A stretch of DNA of 57,164 nucleotides from an uncultured Lachnospiraceae bacterium (GTDB taxonomy: Bacteria; Bacillota; Clostridia; Lachnospirales; Lachnospiraceae), in contig CAJTRL010000020.1 of assembly GCA_910578715.1 (NCBI GenBank), positions 1 to 57,164 of the forward strand. Direction: 5' to 3'. The position numbers were made by a program, and so were the translations under genes. Position 1 is the stretch's first letter, and each line of letters opens with the position of its first letter. Shown here piece after piece: positions 8,088 to 16,497 of the stretch. The notes under the pieces were generated by a model, which worked only from the letters and a program-made list of their open reading frames with translations, ran no database searches and was not told the DNA's origin.

Positions 8088-8358
8088 AGCGAATCCGCAT
8101 ACTCATAATCGGCGGATTCTGATATGCAAATATTTTCAGAAAGAGAGGAACTGTATGTTAAGCATTGTGGGATTGGAGCTTTCAGCGAACTGAATAGTCG
8201 ATGTCGGCGGCGCGGCCGCTGATGTATCTGCCATACAAAATGCTTTGCATACCTATGCCCTTTTTTACTCCTAAAGAGTATTTATACCGATTGACGTCCC
8301 GTGGTCTGCCGCGAGGATGCAGTCTTTCAAAAAGCATGACTGTAAGGTCATGTTTTTT
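8088..8358 (+). ncRNA. Candidate short transcript or small RNA (about 270 nt)
   Basis: A strong promoter (8053-8081) is followed by a hairpin (8091-8119), a good ribosome site and a 12-codon frame (8155-8193, beginning MLSIVGLEL), and then an intrinsic terminator at 8330-8358. No longer coding frame has both a start site and protein-like sequence. It may be a structured RNA, a small peptide gene, or the remains of a lost gene. An 89-residue minus-strand frame crosses the terminator hairpin and is not convincing. Nothing else is seen in the 557-base gap between the methyltransferase fusion and the MutS2-like gene except a TATAAT at 8484-8489. Confidence 0.35.
8330..8358 (+). terminator. Intrinsic terminator, possibly bidirectional
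   Basis: CATGAC (8335-8340), a six-base loop and GTCATG (8347-8352) are followed by six T residues and preceded by five A residues, so it could act on either strand. Confidence 0.6.
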
Positions 8359-8448
8359 ATGTTTTATGCGTAGCTCCATACAGAGGATGTACGCCGCCAG
8401 GACGGCACATGGGGCGCTGGAAAAAAATTTTTGGGATATCCATGCAAT

Positions 8449-8480
8449 CATGCTGTCTGGCAGAGCTGCATGGTTTTTTT
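8449..8480 (+). terminator. Second possible terminator before the MutS2-like gene
   Basis: CATGC (8449-8453) and GCATG (8468-8472) can pair and are followed by a run of seven T residues (8474-8480). The stem is short. Confidence 0.35.
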
Positions 8481-8592
8481 GTGTATAATAGCCGGACTGT
8501 GAACGGGCATGGCAATTTAACAATTGTCTGAAGTAGAAAAAGAGTAGAAGATTGATTTGAGCGTCTGCTGAAGCAGACAGATGGGAGTAATC

Positions 8593-10593
8593 ATGACAAG
8601 AAATGCAGAACAGATTCTGGAATTTGATAAAATAAAAGAAATATGGCTTGCTCTGGCGCTGACAGACGGGGCAAAGGAAGAAATACGAAATACAATGCCG
8701 TGTCTGTCGGAGAGCGAACTGTCCGTGAAGCTGCGGGAGACGGGTGAAGCCCGGACGATGATAGAAAAGTGCGGAAATCCGCCTCTTGTATCGTTTTCGG
8801 GCATCCGGGAATATCTTATGGCTGCGGAAAAAGGCGGCTGTCTGAGTTCGGAACAGCTGGAGGAGACGGGGATTGCCCTGGTGGCCGTTATGCGGCTGAA
8901 ACAATATCTGGAACGATGTAAGCAGTTTGAGATTCCGCTGGCGTATTATGCGGAAAACCTGGACCCGCTGGAAGAAATAAAAGAGATGATTTCATTGCAG
9001 ATTCGGAGCGGCCGGGTGGACGACGGTGCATCTAAGCTGCTGAAAACGCTTCGAGGCGAGATAGAAAGGCTCAGAGACCGGATGAAGGAAAAAGCGGATG
9101 CGGTCATGCGGGCGAACAAAGCGTGTATGTCGGACAGTTTCAGCACTGTGCGGAACGGGCATGTCTGTATTCCGGTCAAAAAAGAATATAAGTTTAAAAT
9201 TAGCGGAAGCGTTATCGATAAATCCGCGACGGGCAATACGTTGTTTATCGAGCCTTCCGCGGTGGCGAAATCCGCAGAAGAATTACAGCTTCGGCAAATC
9301 GAAGCGGAGAACGAAGAACGCCGGATTCTTTATACGCTGACGGCGATGCTTGCGGAACAGGCGGAAGCGATGCGGCAGAATATAAAAGCCATGGAAAAAC
9401 TGGATTATATTTTTTCCAAAGGGAAGTTAAGCCTGGAATATGACGGCACAGAGCCGGAAATCAATACGGACAGAAAGATTATTCTGAAAAACGCGAGACA
9501 TCCGCTGATGGATAAAGAAGTCTGTGTGCCCTTGCAGTTCGAGCTCGGAAATAAAAAAGATGACGGCGTAATCCGCGGCATTGTGATAACAGGACCCAAT
9601 ACGGGAGGGAAAACGGTTGCGATTAAAACCGTTGCCCTGAACTGCATGATGGCTCAGTGCGGCCTCCATGTGGCGGCGGAGGAAGCAGCAGTCTGCATGA
9701 ACAGTAACTTCCTCTGCGATATCGGGGACGGACAGAACCTGTCCGAAAACCTTTCGACTTTTTCGGCTCATATTACGAATGTGCTGGATATTTTGCGGAA
9801 AGTAAATACTGACAGCCTTGTCATAATGGATGAGCTCGGTTCGGGAACCGACCCGACGGAGGGAATGGGAATTGCGATTGCCATTCTGGAAGAACTGAAA
9901 AAAAGCGGCGCGCTGTTTCTCGTGACGACTCATTATCCTGAAGTCAAGCAATATGCGGAACAACAAGGAACTATCGTAAACGCCCGGATGACTTTTGACA
10001 GGGAAAGTCTGCGTCCGCTTTACCAGATGGTTATCGGCGAAGCGGGCGAAAGCTGCGCCCTGTATATCGCCAAACAGCTCGGCATGCCCGACACTATGCT
10101 GCAAAACGCGGTAAAGGCGGCGTACGGAGGAGGCATGCCGGAGGCGGAGGATGTTGTATGCGGACACGGGATAGAAACGATGAAGAAGCATCGGCCGGAG
10201 GAATCGGCGGTTTTAACAACGCTGCTTAACGGGCCGGAGGAAATTGTTTTACAGAAAGAAAGCGCGCCCAAAATTAAAAAGCGCAAAAAGGAGAGCCGGA
10301 AACAGGCGGAGGCCGGAAAATTTCAATTGGGCGACAGCGTTATGGTCTACCCGGATAAAAAAATCGGCATCGTATGTCAGCCAGCCAATGACAAAGGCGT
10401 GTTGCGGGTACAGATGCCGGACAAGAAAATCTGGATTAATCATAAACGGGTGAAACTTTATATCAAGGCCGAGGAGCTGTACCCGGAAGATTATGACTTT
10501 TCGATTCTCTTCGATACGGTCTCCAACCGGAAGCTGCGCCATCAGATGGAAAAACGGCATGTTGAAGGGGAGGAGATTGTTGTGGTAAAATAA
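8593..10593 (+). CDS. MutS2-like ATPase lacking the Smr domain
   Basis: The 666-residue protein has the MutS2 core. A helical clamp/lever region covers residues about 20-290, followed by a MutS-type ABC ATPase with Walker A GPNTGGKT (334-341), the NLSTFSAHITN segment and Walker B VIMDELGSGTDP (about 408-420). After the ATPase comes a basic linker, then a short SH3-like segment (KFQLGDSVMVYPDKKIGIV) and a C-terminus ending without the Smr nuclease domain that gives canonical MutS2 its length of about 780. It may bind branched DNA or, as shown for some MutS2 proteins, collided ribosomes, but would not cut. The ATG at 8593 is chosen because GGGAG precedes it. Confidence 0.85.
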   Translation: MTRNAEQILEFDKIKEIWLALALTDGAKEEIRNTMPCLSESELSVKLRETGEARTMIEKCGNPPLVSFSGIREYLMAAEKGGCLSSEQLEETGIALVAVMRLKQYLERCKQFEIPLAYYAENLDPLEEIKEMISLQIRSGRVDDGASKLLKTLRGEIERLRDRMKEKADAVMRANKACMSDSFSTVRNGHVCIPVKKEYKFKISGSVIDKSATGNTLFIEPSAVAKSAEELQLRQIEAENEERRILYTLTAMLAEQAEAMRQNIKAMEKLDYIFSKGKLSLEYDGTEPEINTDRKIILKNARHPLMDKEVCVPLQFELGNKKDDGVIRGIVITGPNTGGKTVAIKTVALNCMMAQCGLHVAAEEAAVCMNSNFLCDIGDGQNLSENLSTFSAHITNVLDILRKVNTDSLVIMDELGSGTDPTEGMGIAIAILEELKKSGALFLVTTHYPEVKQYAEQQGTIVNARMTFDRESLRPLYQMVIGEAGESCALYIAKQLGMPDTMLQNAVKAAYGGGMPEAEDVVCGHGIETMKKHRPEESAVLTTLLNGPEEIVLQKESAPKIKKRKKESRKQAEAGKFQLGDSVMVYPDKKIGIVCQPANDKGVLRVQMPDKKIWINHKRVKLYIKAEELYPEDYDFSILFDTVSNRKLRHQMEKRHVEGEEIVVVK

Positions 10594-10636
10594 GAAGCAA
10601 CCCAAATGTTGCTGGTACAGCAGAATGAGAGGAAAC

Positions 10637-11986
10637 ATGAAAAGTCTGACAAAGGGAAAGCCAATAAAAGTAATATTGCTTTTTGCAGTTCCGCTGTACG
10701 TCGGACAACTGTTCCAACTCGGATATAGTCTGATTGATACAAGAATCATCGGTGGGATACTGGGCGAAAAAGCATTGGCGGCCGTAGGCGCGACGATTTC
10801 ATTAAGCGATATGCTGACAGAGTTTTTGAATGGAATTATTTGTGGCTTCGGTATTATCATATCTACATTTTTTGGTTCCGAAGACGAAGAAGGATTGAAA
10901 AAAGCGATTGGCGGGAGCGTTGTGCTCGGCGTGGCGGGAACCATGTTTATCAGTGGGCTCAGCTCTGCTTTTTTGCCCGACATTCTCCGTATATTAAATA
11001 TATCAGACGAGCTGTTGCCACAGGCAGCGGCGTACATCAGGATAATTCTCTGCGGACTGCTTGCAACGACGCTTTATAATATCTGCGCCGCTGTGCTCCG
11101 CGCCATCGGGGATTCTTATACGCCGCTGATTTTTCTGGTAATTTCCAATCTTATGAATATTTTTCTGGATTATGTCTGCATTCTGAAACTGCGGATGGGC
11201 GTTTCCGGGGCGGCATTTGCAACGATAATTTCACAGGCGTTGTCGGCTTTTTGCTGTTTTTTGTATATGAAGAAAAAATATCCCGGAATATGTCTGTCGG
11301 GAAGAGATTTTCTGCCGGATAAAGAAATCTGGAAAAGACTTTTGCCAACGGGCCTGTCGATGGGTTTTATGATTTCCTTTGTGACGCTTGGCTCGCTTGC
11401 CTTGCAGACAAGTATCAATACGTTCGGAACGAATATTATCGTAGCGCATACGGCGGCGAGAAAAGCGACGTCCCTTTTTCTGATTCCGTTCTTCGTGTTA
11501 AGTTCGGCGCTTGCAACATACTGTGGGCAGAATCTTGGAGCAAAGGAATATGGAAGAATCCAAAAAGGAATCCGGGACACGATTCTGCTTTCTTTCATAT
11601 GGTGCGTCGCCGCGCTGCTGATGGTATTCACGCTTTCGCCGACGATTATCCGGGCAATTACGGCCAGCGCGGAAAGCGAAGTCGTGGACACGGCATCTTT
11701 ATATTTGAAAATCAATGCGGTTTTTTATTTTCTTCCGGCGGTTATCTGTATTCTCCGGAACAGTATGCAGGGGTTTGGCGATACGAAAACGCCGCTCGCG
11801 TCCAGCCTGATAGAACTGGCGGGCAAGGTGCTGATTGCATATTTGCTCGCGCCGTTTATCGGGTATATGGGAGTAATGATTTCGGAACCAGTCGTATGGG
11901 CGTTTATGGTTATTCCGCTTCTTATTGGAACCATGCGGAATCCGATATGGAGAGCTGTATCGTCAACTGATTCCGGGAATCTCTAA
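10637..11986 (+). CDS. MATE-family efflux transporter
   Basis: This is a 449-residue polytopic membrane protein of the MATE family, with about twelve helices. The first carries LFAVPLYVGQLFQLGYSLID and the loop ALAAVGATISLSD. An internal repeat of the same kind occurs in the second half, as expected from the family's two-fold structure. The start at 10637 follows GAGAGGAAAC; an in-frame ATG at 10625 lacks a ribosome site. It starts 43 bases after the MutS2-like gene and may share its transcript. Its last 24 bases overlap the convergent serine hydrolase gene. The substrate is unknown. Confidence 0.9.
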   Translation: MKSLTKGKPIKVILLFAVPLYVGQLFQLGYSLIDTRIIGGILGEKALAAVGATISLSDMLTEFLNGIICGFGIIISTFFGSEDEEGLKKAIGGSVVLGVAGTMFISGLSSAFLPDILRILNISDELLPQAAAYIRIILCGLLATTLYNICAAVLRAIGDSYTPLIFLVISNLMNIFLDYVCILKLRMGVSGAAFATIISQALSAFCCFLYMKKKYPGICLSGRDFLPDKEIWKRLLPTGLSMGFMISFVTLGSLALQTSINTFGTNIIVAHTAARKATSLFLIPFFVLSSALATYCGQNLGAKEYGRIQKGIRDTILLSFIWCVAALLMVFTLSPTIIRAITASAESEVVDTASLYLKINAVFYFLPAVICILRNSMQGFGDTKTPLASSLIELAGKVLIAYLLAPFIGYMGVMISEPVVWAFMVIPLLIGTMRNPIWRAVSSTDSGNL

Positions 11987-12838
11987 AAGATGTCTTTCCA
12001 TGCTTTCCGTCAGCCTGTGAGAATCTTCTTCCAAATGGGAAAGGTAGGTAATCACCAGGCCGCGCTCAGGAAGAACATAGCATTTCTGCCCCCACTTTCC
12101 GCTGATGCAGAAACCGTCCCGGTACTTCCAGATAAAATATCCGTAGCCTCCTTCCCGGTTCATCTGGCGGATGCTGGCGGCTGTTTTAACATATTTTTCC
12201 GAAAGGATTCTTTTGTTTTCATAAACGCCGCCATGAAAAAGCATCAGACCGGCCTTGCTTAAATCGTGAACGGACATTTCCATGCCGGAAGCACCGTAAA
12301 AATAGCCGTCGGGACATCGCTGATAAACAGGTTCTGCAATGTTCAGCGGTATGAAAAGATTTTTATTCAGATATTGGAATAAATCTTCCGAAAGAGCTTC
12401 CGTCAGGGCGACGCCCACCAGATAGGCGGAAATATTTGTATAATGAAAGACTTTCGACTGTATATGGGGGAGCGGACAGGAAAGGGCATACCGCAGATAA
12501 CTTCCGCCTTCCGGACGGAAAGGGAAATCATCTACGGACATGGTCAGCAGTCTTTCGATTGTCACTGTCTGAAATGCGGCGCGCTGGCTTTCGGACATTT
12601 GTCTGACGGCTTTCGTAGGAAGATATGTAAGGACTGATTTTTCCAGGTCAAATTTTCCGCGGTCACAGGCAATGCCGACGGCGATGGAAACCATCGTTTT
12701 GGTCGCTGAATAGATGGGAAAACGGGAGGCTGTTGTATTTCCGTAATGGTGAAGGAGCCGGTCGTTTTCATATATTTCCAGACCATGGACATTCCAGTTG
12801 TTTTTTTCAATATCCCTTATGAATGCGTCGAAATTCAT
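11963..12838 (-). CDS. Serine hydrolase of the beta-lactamase/PBP4* family
   Basis: The 291-residue protein has the class C beta-lactamase-like active site. The nucleophile motif SATK is at residues 44-47, with a tyrosine motif YTN at 133-135. A segment near the C-terminus (SGKWGQKCYV) stands where the usual KTG or HxG strand lies. No signal peptide is visible, so it probably works in the cytoplasm, as many family members that hydrolyse esters or D-amino-acid peptides do. It is read from a start with GGAGGTATTT in front. The 3' end overlaps the convergent MATE gene by 24 bases. The substrate cannot be told. Confidence 0.85.
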   Translation of the reverse strand: MNFDAFIRDIEKNNWNVHGLEIYENDRLLHHYGNTTASRFPIYSATKTMVSIAVGIACDRGKFDLEKSVLTYLPTKAVRQMSESQRAAFQTVTIERLLTMSVDDFPFRPEGGSYLRYALSCPLPHIQSKVFHYTNISAYLVGVALTEALSEDLFQYLNKNLFIPLNIAEPVYQRCPDGYFYGASGMEMSVHDLSKAGLMLFHGGVYENKRILSEKYVKTAASIRQMNREGGYGYFIWKYRDGFCISGKWGQKCYVLPERGLVITYLSHLEEDSHRLTESMERHLLEIPGIS

Positions 12839-13039
12839 AAATACCTCCGATGAAAAATCTGCCTTTATTTGATGCCAGTATCATTGATATCAGTATACAA
12901 AAAAGCGGGGGAAAAAGCAAAGGAACCGTTATGAACGGGAAGCGGCGGAAGGAGGTTGGCGTCGCCACAGGAGCAGAACAGACCTTTTTCATGCTCAAAG
13001 AGAAATATCCGAAGGTCTGTCTGGTCCTCCGGAAGTTTT

Positions 13040-13474
13040 TTATAAATAATCCTTCAAATCTTTGCATAATTCCGCTTCGATAGATACCAGGCGTTTGCAG
13101 ATATCTTTAGAGGTTTTGTCGGCGGACTGGTACTGATTCATATATTTATGGAGCGATTTGACGCCCATGTTACAGCCGTCGGTCATCACGTCTGCGATGG
13201 CAGAATCGCTTTCATTCATGCCGATTTTCATATTGGTTTTCAGCCAGGACATGCTCTTTGCCATAGGACTTGGGTCTTTTTCTTCGCTGTTGTGCTCGAC
13301 GAGCAGAGAGTGGATTTCATTCCCCAGTTTTTCATGGTGCGCTTTGCTTTCCGATAACAGATTTTTCATATCGGTGTCCTGAACGCGCCCCAGCACTTCG
13401 TCGATGGAAGTGACTGCCATTTTCGTGCCGGAATCGCATTCTTTGAGTAAAGAAATTGTATCGCGGTTTTCCAT
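13040..13474 (-). CDS. Small four-helix protein, DUF2383/ferritin-like
   Basis: The 144-residue protein is highly helical and charged, without signal peptide or membrane segment. The pattern of four long amphipathic helices and the DVMTDGCNMGVKSLHKYMNQY segment resemble DUF2383 and related ferritin-like helical proteins. The metal-binding residues are not clear enough to claim an active di-iron site. It has a good ribosome site (CGGAGG) and stands alone. Function is unknown; stress-related roles are reported for relatives. Confidence 0.65.
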   Translation of the reverse strand: MENRDTISLLKECDSGTKMAVTSIDEVLGRVQDTDMKNLLSESKAHHEKLGNEIHSLLVEHNSEEKDPSPMAKSMSWLKTNMKIGMNESDSAIADVMTDGCNMGVKSLHKYMNQYQSADKTSKDICKRLVSIEAELCKDLKDYL

Positions 13475-13632
13475 ATAACTGCCTCCGTTTCTAATTTAGT
13501 GTTTTTACAAGTATTTTTCTGCGTGCAGGTCGTCAGGCGGCCAGTTGCGGGTCAGCTGACGAATGCCGCGAAAATCAGTTTTTATTGTGCCCGGAAAACC
13601 TTGATAATATTACAAAAACTCAAGTGACAGTT

Positions 13633-13674
13633 CAGTCTCCGTCAGAGAACGATGCTCTGCCCGGGCGGAGACTG
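13633..13674. repeat. Foldback repeat family, copy R1 (one end only)
   Basis: The 42-base stretch forms a hairpin with arms CAGTCTCCG (13633-13641) and CGGAGACTG (13666-13674) and an inner CAGAG/CTCTG stem. Its sequence around CAGAGAACGATGCTCTG matches the right ends of the larger elements at 39491-39669 and 41032-41200. It appears to be a truncated copy. The rest of the 347-base gap (13475-13821) shows nothing I can name. Confidence 0.7.
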
Positions 13675-13821
13675 GAGCGTTGTAAATTCAAATCTGCCTG
13701 CCAATTTTGCTGACAGATACCCTAGGATGGAATATAATGATAATGACTCAGGCACTGATAACAGGAGAATATCTGCGGCCATTATCGTTTGGTTAAAAAA
13801 AATTTTGAAAGGAAGCGCGGA

Positions 13822-14694
13822 ATGCACTTTGTAGATGCAAAAGGAATTTTATCGTCCGGAAACGGCATGAATATATACCGGGGATGTACGCATGGTTGCA
13901 TTTACTGCGACAGCCGCAGTCAGTGTTATCAGTTTACCCATGATTTTGAGGATATCGAGGTCAAACAGAACGCGCCGGAGCTTTTGGAAAAGGCGCTGCG
14001 CTCCAAGCGGAAAAGGTGCATGATTGGAACGGGTGCCATGTGCGACCCTTATATGCAGTGCGAGGAAGAACTCCGGCTGACGAGGCGTTGCCTGGAACTG
14101 ATAGACGAATATGGTTACGGCCTGGCGATTCAGACCAAATCGGACCGGGTTCTGCGAGATTTGGATTTATTACAGAGCATTCATCGCAAGGCGAAATGCG
14201 TGGTGCAGATGACGCTGACTACTTATGACGAAGATTTGTGCCGTATCGTGGAACCGAATGTCTGTACGACCGGGCGGCGTTTTGAGGTTCTGGAAATCAT
14301 GAAGGAAAGCGGAATCCCTACGGTCGTCTGGCTTTCGCCGCTGCTTCCTTTTATCAATGATACGAGGGAAAATGTGGAAGGGATTCTGGATTATTGCATA
14401 CGGGCGGGGGTGTACGGCATATTGTGCTTTGGCATCGGTCTGACGCTCAGGCAGGGGAACCGGGAATATTTTTATGCCAGGCTGGACAGGCATTTTCCGG
14501 GCCTTCATGAAAAATATCATAAAAAGTACGGTTATCAGTATGAAATTGCCAGTGAAAACAATGCAGAACTGATGGCACTGCTCCGGGAGAGGTGCAAGAA
14601 GCACCATATCGTGTTCGATGTGAACGCACTGTTTTCCTATTTCCATGAATTTCCGGAAAATCAGGGGTACGAGCAGTTGAGCTTGTTTTCGTAA
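13822..14694 (+). CDS. Radical SAM protein, SPL-like family
   Basis: The 290-residue protein carries the radical SAM cluster motif CTHGCIYC (Cys 22, 26, 29) close to the N-terminus. It follows the sequence NIYRG typical of the spore photoproduct lyase-related branch. Radical SAM enzymes bind a 4Fe-4S cluster and cleave S-adenosylmethionine to a radical. The motif GTGAMCDPYMQCEEEL and the later IQTKSDRVLRDL stretch fit the uncharacterised SPL-like subgroup. The reaction is not known. The start at 13822 follows GAAAGGAAGC; the longer frame from 13789 has no ribosome site. The gene is solitary. Confidence 0.85.
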   Translation: MHFVDAKGILSSGNGMNIYRGCTHGCIYCDSRSQCYQFTHDFEDIEVKQNAPELLEKALRSKRKRCMIGTGAMCDPYMQCEEELRLTRRCLELIDEYGYGLAIQTKSDRVLRDLDLLQSIHRKAKCVVQMTLTTYDEDLCRIVEPNVCTTGRRFEVLEIMKESGIPTVVWLSPLLPFINDTRENVEGILDYCIRAGVYGILCFGIGLTLRQGNREYFYARLDRHFPGLHEKYHKKYGYQYEIASENNAELMALLRERCKKHHIVFDVNALFSYFHEFPENQGYEQLSLFS

Positions 14695-14770
14695 GGTGAT
14701 TTGGCGGAAATAGGTATCTTCCGGTGTGTTATTTCCAAGTTTTACTTACTGGATTTCTCGAACAACATAA

Positions 14771-14799
14771 TTGTAATTACGATAGGCATATGCTATAAT
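14771..14799 (+). promoter_or_regulatory. Promoter at the head of the AT-rich island
   Basis: TTGTAA (14771-14776) and TATAAT (14794-14799) with a 17-base spacer. It points at a 38-codon frame (14903-15019) and the HsdS stub behind it. Confidence 0.45.
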
Positions 14800-14967
14800 T
14801 ACGATGTCACTGTATTTGTTCAAATTAACGGAAATACAAAAATATTTATTTAACAAATGATAAAATAAAGGCCGGTTACAAAACAACTGTGGTGGGATTA
14901 CGATGGAAGAAATAGACATGAAAGCCCTGATTACTTTTGATGAAAGCATCAATCAAATGTTAAATGA

Positions 14968-15375
14968 TTTGTTGATTATGTCGATGGATATTTATTTGAT
15001 GAAGAATTGGTTTTGCTGAGTGAGGATGGGGCAAATATTGTTGATAGAAATTATCCAGTATGCTTTTTGGCATCTGGTAAATACTGGGTCAACAACCATG
15101 CTCCTGTGTTGAAAACCAATTTTGGAAATGAGAATAATTTTATTTGTAATTCATTAGAAAGAAAAAATTATAACCAATATAATACAGGGATGGCAATGCC
15201 AAAACTGAATAAGGAAGTATGTAAAAATATTCCAATTAGTTGTCCAAATTATGAAGAGCAGAAGCAAATTGGCGATTATTTCCGCAACCTTGCTCACCTC
15301 ATCACCCTTCACCAGCATAAGTGTGATGAACTGCAAGGTATCAAAAAATTTATGTTACAGAATATGTTTGTGTAG
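14968..15375 (+). pseudogene. C-terminal fragment of a type I restriction specificity subunit (HsdS)
   Basis: The frame is open from 14968 and reads YLFDEELVLLSEDGANI, then VCFLASGKYWVNNHAPVLK, then a block ending ISCPNYEEQKQIGDYFRNL and a coiled helix. This is the last third of an HsdS target-recognition domain plus the conserved helical spacer. No N-terminal domain, no methylase (HsdM) and no nuclease (HsdR) are near, and upstream the frame hits a stop at 14965. The piece probably arose from recombination between hsdS genes, which is common at invertible type I loci. A TTG codon at 15007 could start translation but is unlikely to give a working protein. Confidence 0.75.
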
Positions 15376-15414
15376 GAAATATAAAAGTAAATAGGCGAGA
15401 GGAAATGAAATAAA

Positions 15415-15882
15415 ATGGAATTAATCACACTATATCACGGAAGCGGAGAAAAGATAGAATTTCCGGAAATTAGGAAAACGAAATATACAAAAGACTTTTC
15501 ATGGGGGTTTTATTGTACAAATAGTTATGAACAGGCTAAAAGGTGGGCAGAGCGCCGTCGTGAAGAAGGGGTTATAAATTTTTATTCTTATCATAAAGAT
15601 TTATCATTAAATATTTTGAAATTTGAGACGATGACGGATGAATGGCTTGATTTTATTGCTAGTTGTCGAGTAGGGAAAATTCATAATTATGATATTGTTG
15701 AGGGGCCTATGGCAGATGATACAGTCTGGAATTTTGTAAATGACTATCTGAATAATATTATTAGCAAGAAAGTATTTTGGGAGTATGCAAAGTTTAAACA
15801 TCCGACACATCAGATAAGTTTCCATACAATAAGAGCTTTGAATTGTCTTCGATTTGAGAGGAGTGAAAGGATTCATGGATGA
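15415..15882 (+). CDS. DUF3990 protein, ADP-ribosyltransferase-like toxin candidate
   Basis: The 155-residue protein starts with LYHGSGEKIEFPEI and continues with DFSWGFYCTNSYEQAKRWA. This matches DUF3990, a family placed near ADP-ribosyltransferases because of the YHGS (NAD-binding) and GFY-T motifs. It has neither signal peptide nor membrane segment. It lies in an AT-rich island and its 3' end overlaps the start of the next gene by 8 bases, a typical arrangement for a toxin with its partner. The toxin role is inference from family and context. Confidence 0.7.
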   Translation: MELITLYHGSGEKIEFPEIRKTKYTKDFSWGFYCTNSYEQAKRWAERRREEGVINFYSYHKDLSLNILKFETMTDEWLDFIASCRVGKIHNYDIVEGPMADDTVWNFVNDYLNNIISKKVFWEYAKFKHPTHQISFHTIRALNCLRFERSERIHG

Positions 15883-16318
15883 GAAAAGGAAAGATAATAT
15901 CTATTATGTCTGTACTATGATTGAATATGTGGCAAGAATAACAAAAAATCATAGAAAGAATATTGTTTCATTTCTTACAAAAAATGAGGTGGAATATCAG
16001 TTAAATGCGGCTGAAGTAAATCATTGTCTGAGTTTTGAACAGGTTGCAGATGAGTGGATTGAGCAATATGGGATAACAGAGGGGGAGTTTGATACAGTAA
16101 GCAGCTGTAGATATAATGTACCGTCAGTGACGGCCATAGGTCGCGTATATCAGCAATTGGTACTTGCAGTTACAAAAGAAAATGAAGTGGCTCAAGTAAT
16201 TATAGATGTATTTTCATCTTTTATAAGTGATGAAATATCAAACTTTAATTCAAATGTATACTATAGTAATCCTGACTATATAAAATGTTCCTATCAAGAG
16301 GGGATTTTGTTGGCGTAA
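15875..16318 (+). CDS. Conserved hypothetical partner of the DUF3990 protein
   Basis: The 147-residue protein begins MDEKRKDNIYYVCTMIEYVAR and is mostly helical. I recognise the pattern as one commonly found beside DUF3990 genes in Clostridia, but know no defined function. The ATG at 15875 overlaps the end of the DUF3990 gene and is preceded by GAGAGGAGTGAAAGG, so translation is probably coupled. By position it is the best candidate for the antitoxin or a co-toxin. Base composition is clearly more AT-rich than the neighbouring genes on either side, which suggests joint acquisition. Confidence 0.6.
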   Translation: MDEKRKDNIYYVCTMIEYVARITKNHRKNIVSFLTKNEVEYQLNAAEVNHCLSFEQVADEWIEQYGITEGEFDTVSSCRYNVPSVTAIGRVYQQLVLAVTKENEVAQVIIDVFSSFISDEISNFNSNVYYSNPDYIKCSYQEGILLA

Positions 16319-16497
16319 GGCGTGCATTGAACATCTCTCTGGCGCGGAGGCGGGGAAGGGTGTATAATCGAAACTGGTACAACGAATATTAAGTAACTGC
16401 CGCCTGTGAAAAAGAATGCGTGAGCCGGACACAGGAAGCGGAAGACGGATATCAAAGAAGAAACGCAGACACAGCAAGATAAAAGCGGGGGCTGGGA

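Noticed and set aside
8182..8451. Minus-strand 89-codon frame ending GRAADIDYSVR
   Set aside because: Its middle codes across a complete intrinsic terminator hairpin with T tracts, and no ribosome site precedes its start. A real gene remains possible but was not supported enough to list.
9427..10191. Minus-strand frame of 254 codons
   Set aside because: Shadow of the MutS2-like ATPase, whose motifs are unambiguous.
16320..16360. Fourth copy of the R repeat
   Set aside because: A short CTCTGGCG-like match near the island end is too weak to separate from chance.
16363..16368. Promoter TATAAT before the 16498 gene
   Set aside because: A perfect -10 hexamer, but no -35 at 15-19 bases and no extended -10; not listed as a feature.
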